Position numbers and translations under genes: made by a program. A stretch of 11,002 bases of DNA, taken from positions 1-11,002 of the forward strand of contig CAJFNH010000051.1 of NCBI GenBank assembly GCA_904394195.1. The letters run 5' to 3'. The notes below the pieces were generated by a model that worked only from the letters and a program-made list of their open reading frames with translations, was not told where the DNA came from and did no database searches. The stretch comes from Candidatus Gallimonas caecicola. Lineage in GTDB: Bacteria > Bacillota > Clostridia > Christensenellales > Borkfalkiaceae. Positions within the stretch are counted from its first letter, which is position 1. Every line of letters starts with the position of its first letter. Positions 5,915 to 11,002 of this stretch are shown here, in pieces.

Positions 5915-7687
5915 ATGGAACGAAAGGACGTAGAAACCAAATACCGCTGGAAGATCGAGGATGTGTTTGAGAGCGACGAGGCGTGGGAGCGCGCCTTTGC
6001 CGAACTGGAAACGCTGCCCGATTTTTCCGCCTTCCGCGGGAAGCTCAACACGGCGGAAAACGTCGCCGCCTTTTTTGCGACGGCGGAGGAATATGAAAAG
6101 AAGCTCATGCTCGTCTATTTGTATGCTCATTCCAAACATGACGAGGATATCCGCGTGACGAAGTACAACGCTTACAGCGCAAAAGTCATCAATCTGTTCA
6201 CCAGGTATGGTGCGCAGACTTCTTTTGCAGAGCCGGAACTTACCGCGTTGCCCGAAGAGACGCTCAAAGCGTTTGTTGCCGATCCACGCCTCAAGGACCA
6301 TGACTATGCGCTCTCGCGCATGATCGTCCGCAAAAAACATGTCCTCTCCGAAAAGGAGGAGTACATTCTTGCGCAGACGGCGGAGCCATTGGGTGTTGCG
6401 TCCGATGTATTTGATATGCTCGATGACGCAGAACTCAACCTTCCATATATTGTCTATCAGGGCAAACGCGTCAGGCTTTCGCACGGGCTGTACTCCGTGA
6501 TTTTGAGCGGGAATGACCGCGCGGCGCGTGCCAATGTGTTCCGCAAGTATTATTCGGCATTCGAAAAAATCATCAACACCCTTGCCACGACCTACTTCGG
6601 TAACGTCAAAAAGGATATTTTCTATAAGAACGTACGCGGATACGGAAGCTGTCTGGAAATGGCGCTTGCGGAAGAGGACGTTACGCGAGAGGTTTACGAC
6701 AACCTTATTAAGGCAGTCAACGGGGCGACGCCCATCATGCACCGCTATATGCAGGTGCGCAAAAAGACGCTCGGCCTGGATAAAATGCACATGTACGACC
6801 TCTACATCCCGCTTGTGGAGAATGCCGAGCTGCGTCTTACTTATGAAGAAGCGTATGAACTTGTTCTGAAGGGGCTTTCCCCCCTCGGAGAGGAATACGT
6901 TGCGCTGCTCAAGCGGGGACGGGACGAGCGCTGGATCGACGTATGCGAGACGGAGGGCAAGGCGGGCGGCGCCTACTCCATCGGTGTATATGGAACGCAT
7001 CCCTTTGTCCTGCTCAACTATCAGCAGACAACGCACGACGTCTTTACCATCGCACACGAGATGGGGCATTCCCTCCATTCCTATTTTTCCAACAGCGCCC
7101 AACCCTATGCGAAGGCGGACTACAAGATCTTCGTCGCAGAGGTCGCCAGCACGGTCAATGAAGTGCTGCTCCTGAAATATCTGCTTGCCACCTCGCAGGA
7201 TAAAAAGCTGCGCAGATATCTGCTCAACTATTTTATGGACATGATCCGCACGACGCTCTTCCGTCAGACGCAGTTCGCGGAATTTGAGCAGGAGGCGCAC
7301 GCCATGGCGGAGCGAGGGGAGCCGCTCAACAAGGACAACCTGTCCGAACTCTATTATTTGCTCAACAAAAAATATTATGGAGATGCGCTCACGCACGATA
7401 AACAGATCGCCATCGAATGGGCGCGCATCCCGCACTTCTACCGTTCCTTCTATGTTTACAAGTATGCGACGGGCATCACGGCAGCGATCGCCATCGCAGA
7501 TAAGATCCTTTCAGAGGGTGTGCCCGCAGTTGAGCGCTACTTCAACTTCCTGAAGGGCGGGTGCTCGGCCGATCCCGTCACCCTTCTCAAGGGTGCGGGC
7601 GCCGATCTTACCAGGGCAGAGACCTTCGCTGCCGCCATGAAAGAATTTTCCGATGCGCTGGAAGAATTTCAGGCGCTTGCAGAGTAA
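5915..7687 (+). CDS. pepF: Oligoendopeptidase F (M3 family zinc metallopeptidase)
   Basis: The 590-residue product is a cytosolic zinc peptidase that cuts short peptides of roughly 7-17 residues, aiding peptide recycling. Its length is normal for PepF. The start ERKDVETKYRWKIEDVFES is the classic family opening, and the N-terminal helical PepF domain is present (about residues 1-190). The active site is HEMGH at 381-385, with the third zinc ligand E409 in FVAEVAST, 24 residues further on; the flanking SLHSYFS and the NEVLL after the ligand are also conserved. Near the C-terminus, RIPHFYRSFYVYKYATG is another family hallmark that contacts substrate. All key residues are intact, so it should be active. 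The ATG at 5915 is used rather than the longer open frame. It lies 28 bases after UPF0210 and 18 bases before dnaB; there is no obvious functional tie to either. Confidence 0.95.
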   Translation: MERKDVETKYRWKIEDVFESDEAWERAFAELETLPDFSAFRGKLNTAENVAAFFATAEEYEKKLMLVYLYAHSKHDEDIRVTKYNAYSAKVINLFTRYGAQTSFAEPELTALPEETLKAFVADPRLKDHDYALSRMIVRKKHVLSEKEEYILAQTAEPLGVASDVFDMLDDAELNLPYIVYQGKRVRLSHGLYSVILSGNDRAARANVFRKYYSAFEKIINTLATTYFGNVKKDIFYKNVRGYGSCLEMALAEEDVTREVYDNLIKAVNGATPIMHRYMQVRKKTLGLDKMHMYDLYIPLVENAELRLTYEEAYELVLKGLSPLGEEYVALLKRGRDERWIDVCETEGKAGGAYSIGVYGTHPFVLLNYQQTTHDVFTIAHEMGHSLHSYFSNSAQPYAKADYKIFVAEVASTVNEVLLLKYLLATSQDKKLRRYLLNYFMDMIRTTLFRQTQFAEFEQEAHAMAERGEPLNKDNLSELYYLLNKKYYGDALTHDKQIAIEWARIPHFYRSFYVYKYATGITAAIAIADKILSEGVPAVERYFNFLKGGCSADPVTLLKGAGADLTRAETFAAAMKEFSDALEEFQALAE

Positions 7688-7705
7688 GAACAAGGGATAC
7701 CAACG

Positions 7706-9160
7706 ATGGCAAACAATCAGATGCCGCATAATCTCGAGGCGGAAGCGGCGATCCTCGGCTGCATCATTATCGACGGGGACATCCAGTCGGAATTGCTCGA
7801 GAGTTTGAAGGAGGCCGACTTCTATCAGGAATCCAACCGCCTTGTGTTTGAAGCGATGCGCAAGGTTTACGGCGGCCGCAAGCCCGTCGATGTAGTCACG
7901 CTCACCGATATGCTCGAACGCGAGGGCACGCTCTCGCGGGCGGGCGGGCTGCAGCGCATTACCGAGCTTGCCGAGGTGACGCCTTCCTCTGCCAATTACA
8001 AGCAGTATTTTGAGATCGTCCGCCGCGACGCCATCCGCCGCAGCCTTATCCGTGCGGCGAAGGGGATCATTGAGGTGAGCACTTCCGGCACGGATGCGGG
8101 GGAAGCCGTCGCCTACGCCGAAAAACAGGTGTACGATATTTCCAAAGAAGAGGATGGGAGTCAGCTCGCAGGATTATCGGACGGCGTCGTCATTCGTCAG
8201 GTGCTGGGCAAGTTTGAGGACATTCAGTCCGATCCCAATGCCTATCGCGGGACGCCGACCGGGTTCAAACACCTTGACCGCATCACCAACGGCCTGCAGC
8301 GCTCCGACCTCATCGTCATTGCGGCGCGTCCCGGCATGGGCAAGACGTCGCTCTCCATGAATATTGTCGAGAACGTCTGTCTCAACAGAGGGGGCATAGC
8401 GGCTGTATTTTCTCTGGAAATGCCGCGCAGCCAGCTTGTACAAAGGCTTCTGTGTGCGCATGCGGAAGTGAGTATGGAAAAAGCACTTTCGGGCAAACTC
8501 ACACAGAAAGAATGGAAAAATCTGATGATCGCGAGCGATAAGCTGCAGAAAAGCAAGCTTTTCATTGACGATTCTTCGCGCGTGACGCCGGCAGAAATCT
8601 TGTCCAAATGCCGCCGTCTTGCTGCATCGCAAGGAGCGCTCGACCTCGTCATGATCGACTATATCCAGCTGATGGGCGGGACTGCGGGAGGCAGGAACGG
8701 TGGTAGTTCCTTTGAAAATCGCCAGCAGGAGGTTGCGGGCATTACACGCGATCTGAAAATCATGGCAAAGGAACTGGATGTTCCCGTCATCGCGCTCTCG
8801 CAGCTGCGCCGCATTCAGACCAAGGAGCCGCAGCTCTCCGATTTGCGCGAATCGGGCGCCATTGAGCAGGACGCCGATATCGTCATGTTCATCAATCGCC
8901 CCGATGTTACGGCAACGGCAGAAGAAATCGCAAAAAAAGCGGTCGTCAAGGGTGCCGCAGAGCTCATCATCGCCAAGCACAGGAACGGCTCGCTCGGTCG
9001 CGTCCAGCTGCGCTTTATCGGTGAGAGTACAAAGTTTGTAGATGTGGAGGATCAGAATCTTTCCGATGAAGAGCCGCAGCATTATGTGGCTCCTCCGGAA
9101 GGATATGAAGAGGACATGTCGGACGCTTTTGCAGACGACGATACAGGGATCCCGGAATGA
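7706..9160 (+). CDS. dnaB: Replicative DNA helicase DnaB
   Basis: This 484-residue protein is the hexameric helicase that unwinds DNA at the replication fork (called DnaC in Bacillus). The N-terminal primase-interacting domain opens MPHNLEAEAAILGCI. A linker follows, then the RecA-like ATPase domain from about residue 180: TPTGFKHLDRITNGLQ, Walker A RPGMGKTS at 208-215, FSLEMP at 235-240, Walker B LVMIDYIQLM at 314-323, SDLRESGAIEQDADIV at 378-393, and the arginine-finger region KHRNG at 424-428. Two local differences from the Bacillus form are a Gly-rich loop TAGGRNGGSS at 326-335, and SQLRR at 365-369 followed by a segment about four residues shorter before SDLRESG. The C-terminus is acidic. 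AAGGGA at 7692-7697 lies eight bases before the ATG. The common neighbour rplI is absent here; the gene instead overlaps sua5 by four bases. Confidence 0.96.
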   Translation: MANNQMPHNLEAEAAILGCIIIDGDIQSELLESLKEADFYQESNRLVFEAMRKVYGGRKPVDVVTLTDMLEREGTLSRAGGLQRITELAEVTPSSANYKQYFEIVRRDAIRRSLIRAAKGIIEVSTSGTDAGEAVAYAEKQVYDISKEEDGSQLAGLSDGVVIRQVLGKFEDIQSDPNAYRGTPTGFKHLDRITNGLQRSDLIVIAARPGMGKTSLSMNIVENVCLNRGGIAAVFSLEMPRSQLVQRLLCAHAEVSMEKALSGKLTQKEWKNLMIASDKLQKSKLFIDDSSRVTPAEILSKCRRLAASQGALDLVMIDYIQLMGGTAGGRNGGSSFENRQQEVAGITRDLKIMAKELDVPVIALSQLRRIQTKEPQLSDLRESGAIEQDADIVMFINRPDVTATAEEIAKKAVVKGAAELIIAKHRNGSLGRVQLRFIGESTKFVDVEDQNLSDEEPQHYVAPPEGYEEDMSDAFADDDTGIPE

Positions 9161-10161
9161 ACACGCGCATCTTGCCCGTCACATCCGAATCTCTCGCCTG
9201 GGCAAAAGAGCTCATTGCTGCGGGTGAAGTGGTGGCGTTCCATACAGAGACCGTCTACGGACTGGGGGCGGACGCACGCAACGACCGGGCGGTGAAAAAA
9301 ATTTTTGAACTCAAGGGGCGGCCGGCAGACAATCCGCTCATTGCCCACGTTCATACCGGGTATGATATCTCAACCCTTGTGGAGACGCCCGCGTGGACGG
9401 CGCGTCTGCGCGAAAAGTTTCTTCCGGGGCCGCTCACGATGGTATATCCCTCCAAAGGCGTTGTGAGCCCGTATGTCTCGTGTGGCCTTCCGACGCTCTC
9501 CATCCGCGTTCCATCCTCTCCGACGGCGCAGGCGTTTCTGCGCGCGGTCGGTTGTCCCGTGGCGGCGCCCAGCGCCAACCGCTCCAAGCATGTCTCGCCT
9601 GTAACGGCGCAGCATGTTTACGATGATTTTGCGGGGGATATCCCGCTCATTCTGGACGGCGGGGCATCTCAAGGGGGGATCGAAAGTACCGTTCTTGACT
9701 GCACGGGCAGCGTTCCGCTCATTCTGCGCGCCGGGCTTGTCACGCGCGAGATGATCGCCGCTGAAGTGGGTGCCTGTGAAAATTACACCCTCCATGCAGG
9801 CGAACGCCCCAAAAGTCCCGGTATGGCATACAGGCACTATGCTCCCTCCTGCCGCACGGCATTTTTCGGGGCGGACGAACAGAAAGCCGCGATCCGCTGT
9901 TATCGCGAGGAAACAGGCAGAGGGGGCGTTCCCATGCTTCTTTGTGAGCATGCCGTCGCTGCAAAGCATTCCGATTGCCGTTTGCTCGATCTGGGCGCTA
10001 CCCCGGAGGAGATGGCAGCTAATTTATACGCGCATCTGCGTACGGGAGAAAGAGCGGCGACGTTGCTCATCGGCATCGATCCGCGTGCGCGCGGCGGCGT
10101 GATGGAGGGGGTGCGCAACCGCCTTTTGCGCGCGTTCGGCAGGAATGCGGAGGAAAAATAA
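9157..10161 (+). CDS. sua5: L-threonylcarbamoyladenylate synthase, Sua5 long form
   Basis: Sua5 (Bacillus YwlC) makes threonylcarbamoyl-AMP from threonine, bicarbonate and ATP; TsaBDE-type proteins then transfer the group to A37 of ANN-decoding tRNAs. The 334-residue length marks the two-domain form rather than the short TsaC. The YrdC domain (about 8-195) shows FHTETVYGLGADA at 28-40, KGRPADNPL at 53-61, FLPGPLTMV at 88-96, SIRVPSSP at 115-122 and APSANRS at 137-143, all typical of the nucleotide and threonine pocket. The linker SPGMAYRHYAP at 220-230 is the Sua5-specific hallmark that closes over the active site, followed by the smaller Sua5 domain. The ATGA overlap with dnaB implies coupled translation, with AGGGAT at 9145-9150 as a ribosome binding site. 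The next two genes complete the common sua5-ywlE-rpiB order. Confidence 0.96.
   Translation: MNTRILPVTSESLAWAKELIAAGEVVAFHTETVYGLGADARNDRAVKKIFELKGRPADNPLIAHVHTGYDISTLVETPAWTARLREKFLPGPLTMVYPSKGVVSPYVSCGLPTLSIRVPSSPTAQAFLRAVGCPVAAPSANRSKHVSPVTAQHVYDDFAGDIPLILDGGASQGGIESTVLDCTGSVPLILRAGLVTREMIAAEVGACENYTLHAGERPKSPGMAYRHYAPSCRTAFFGADEQKAAIRCYREETGRGGVPMLLCEHAVAAKHSDCRLLDLGATPEEMAANLYAHLRTGERAATLLIGIDPRARGGVMEGVRNRLLRAFGRNAEEK
10149..10153 (+). promoter_or_regulatory. Ribosome binding site for the arginine phosphatase gene
   Basis: GGAGG lies inside the last codons of sua5, seven bases before the ATG at 10161, which shares its A with the sua5 stop codon (TAATG). Confidence 0.6.
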
Positions 10162-10610
10162 TGAAACACAAGAAGATCGTGTTTGTCTGTACGGGAAATA
10201 CCTGCCGTTCGCCCATGGCTGAAGCGGTGATGCGCGCAGAACTCAAACAGCGCAGGATTCGCTGGTACACTGTCGTTTCGGCGGGGCTGCATGCCCGTGC
10301 CGGGGATCCGATGGCAGAAAACGCGCGCAAAGCGCTTTTGGAAGAGGGAATTGCCTGCCCGGAGAATTTTCGAGCACGCTCTCTTACGCCAAAATTGCTC
10401 CGGGAGGCATATGCCGTCATCTGTATGACGCGCGAACAGGCGGCATCACTGACGGGAGACAATGTGAAAAGTATGGCGGTATTTGCCGGTCGGGATGTTC
10501 CGGATCCGTACGGACAGAGCCAGCAAGTCTACCGGGATACGCTGCGCCTCATCCGCGACTGTGTTCCGAAGATCATTGCGATCCTGGATATCGGAAATGA
10601 AAATCAATAA
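10161..10610 (+). CDS. ywlE: Low-molecular-weight phosphatase, probably protein-arginine phosphatase
   Basis: The 149-residue protein has the low-molecular-weight tyrosine phosphatase fold. The P-loop reads VCTGNTCRSPMAE, with nucleophile C10 and phosphate-binding R16, and the general acid is D115 in DVPDPYG. The loop residue T14 is diagnostic: in Bacillus YwlE the equivalent Thr11 selects phospho-arginine, whereas tyrosine phosphatases usually carry a bulkier Ile there. The likely role is therefore removing arginine phosphate marks set by the kinase McsB, which target proteins to ClpCP. This is inference from one residue plus context; mcsB is not in the window. The position between sua5 and rpiB matches the Bacillus ywl cluster. 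A one-base overlap with sua5 and a strong GGAGG support the start. Confidence 0.92.
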   Translation: MKHKKIVFVCTGNTCRSPMAEAVMRAELKQRRIRWYTVVSAGLHARAGDPMAENARKALLEEGIACPENFRARSLTPKLLREAYAVICMTREQAASLTGDNVKSMAVFAGRDVPDPYGQSQQVYRDTLRLIRDCVPKIIAILDIGNENQ

Positions 10611-10643
10611 ATAAAATATAAATATTGAAAAGGGGAAATGTTT
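10611..10643 (+). other. Short AT-rich gap before rpiB with ribosome binding site
   Basis: This 33-base gap is much richer in A and T than its surroundings. AAAAGGGG ends at 10635, eight bases before the ATG at 10644. An in-frame ATG also occurs at 10638, but only two bases from that site, so 10644 is the likelier start. No hairpin terminator is visible. Confidence 0.5.
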
Positions 10644-11002
10644 ATGAAAATTGCTGTCGGTTGCGATCACGGTGGGCTGACCCTCAAAAATGTTGTCGTT
10701 GAATGGTTGAAAAACAATGGGTATGCGGTTGTCGATTTCGGCACGGATTCCTATGCTTCCTGCGATTATCCGGATTTCGCGCTTCGTGCCGCAGAGGCGG
10801 TTGCGGCAGGGGAATGTGGATACGGCGTGCTTGTGTGCACGACGGGCATCGGGATCTCCATCGCGGCGAACAAAGTGCGGGGCGTGCGCTGCGCGCTCTG
10901 TTCCGAGCCGCTCTCTGCCAGAATGACCCGTCTGCACAACGACGCGAACATCCTTGCGCTCGGCGGCGGAATGGTTGGTGCCAACCTTGGACTGGAGATC
11001 GT
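10644..11002 (+). CDS. rpiB: Ribose-5-phosphate isomerase B, 3' end beyond the window
   Basis: The frame is open from ATG 10644 to the right edge (119 complete codons), so the last 25-30 residues are missing. RpiB interconverts ribose 5-phosphate and ribulose 5-phosphate in the pentose phosphate pathway; relatives act on galactose or allose 6-phosphate. It opens MKIAVGCDHGG with the active-site pair D8-H9. C65 in LVCTTGIGISIAANK is the catalytic base position known from the E. coli enzyme, and T67 and G68-G70 form the anion hole; the usual CGTGIG reads CTTGIG here. RLHNDANILALGG at 96-108 carries the His-Asn pair that binds sugar phosphate. The family match and the ywlE neighbour favour RpiB over LacA/LacB subunits. 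Confidence 0.94.
   Translation, partial: MKIAVGCDHGGLTLKNVVVEWLKNNGYAVVDFGTDSYASCDYPDFALRAAEAVAAGECGYGVLVCTTGIGISIAANKVRGVRCALCSEPLSARMTRLHNDANILALGGGMVGANLGLEI

Noticed and set aside
4621..7435. Very long open frames on the minus strand (495 codons at 4621-6108 and 519 codons at 5876-7435)
   Set aside because: They lie antisense to well-recognised UPF0210 and pepF genes, cross their boundary, show no family motifs, and are expected from the base bias of the sense genes.
10576..10620. Possible promoter before rpiB (TTGCGA followed by an AT-rich stretch)
   Set aside because: The -10 candidate at 17-base spacing (GAAAAT) is weak and the -35 lies in coding sequence; AT-richness of a short gap is enough to explain it.
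1..11002. Search for a defence system, prophage, insertion sequence, CRISPR array, riboswitch, tRNA or rRNA
   Set aside because: Every long stretch is filled by recognised or plausible housekeeping genes on one strand, gaps are at most about 70 bases, and no repeats, hairpins or integrase/transposase motifs were seen.

Overview
This window is a dense, single-strand block of ordinary bacterial core genes. Twelve genes, two of them cut by the window edges, all read left to right. Most are separated by 0 to 35 bases or overlap by 1 to 10 bases. The gene set points to a Bacillota (Firmicutes), probably Clostridia: a DUF951 protein, a DegV-family protein, the ACT-domain/UPF0210 pair, oligoendopeptidase F, and the sua5 - arginine-phosphatase (ywlE) - rpiB string known from Bacillus and Clostridium. 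Base composition looks like the mid-50s percent GC by eye. The lineage is inferred from gene content only.

Layout. 1-342: C-terminal end of the SbcC exonuclease ATPase. 351-2033: cytosolic alpha/beta-hydrolase-like protein with a C-terminal beta-sandwich; an arginine sits where the catalytic serine is expected. 2024-2215: small DUF951 protein with a possible Cys/His metal site. 2212-2877: signal peptidase I. 2883-3727: DegV family gene whose 5' end appears to have lost about 22 bases; the intact frame begins at 2948. 3724-4245: small two-helix membrane protein of unknown function. 4249-4518 and 4531-5886: ACT-domain regulator-like protein and its usual partner UPF0210. 5915-7687: oligoendopeptidase F. 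7706-9160: replicative helicase DnaB. 9157-10161: Sua5 tRNA t6A synthase. 10161-10610: protein-arginine phosphatase. 10644-11002: ribose-5-phosphate isomerase B, cut off at the right edge.

How the genes fit together. The four-base ATGA overlaps (2212, 3724, 9157), the 1-base TAATG overlap (10161) and the 10-base overlap (2024) suggest translational coupling and one or a few long transcripts. I saw no convincing terminator or promoter. The products serve separate housekeeping tasks: DNA repair and replication, protein export, peptide turnover, tRNA modification, reversal of arginine phosphorylation and pentose metabolism. They do not form one dedicated system.

I found no mobile element, CRISPR array, tRNA/rRNA or defence island. 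The most informative oddities are the damaged 5' end of degV, which fits collapse of a short direct repeat, and the arginine replacing the expected nucleophile in the hydrolase-like protein.
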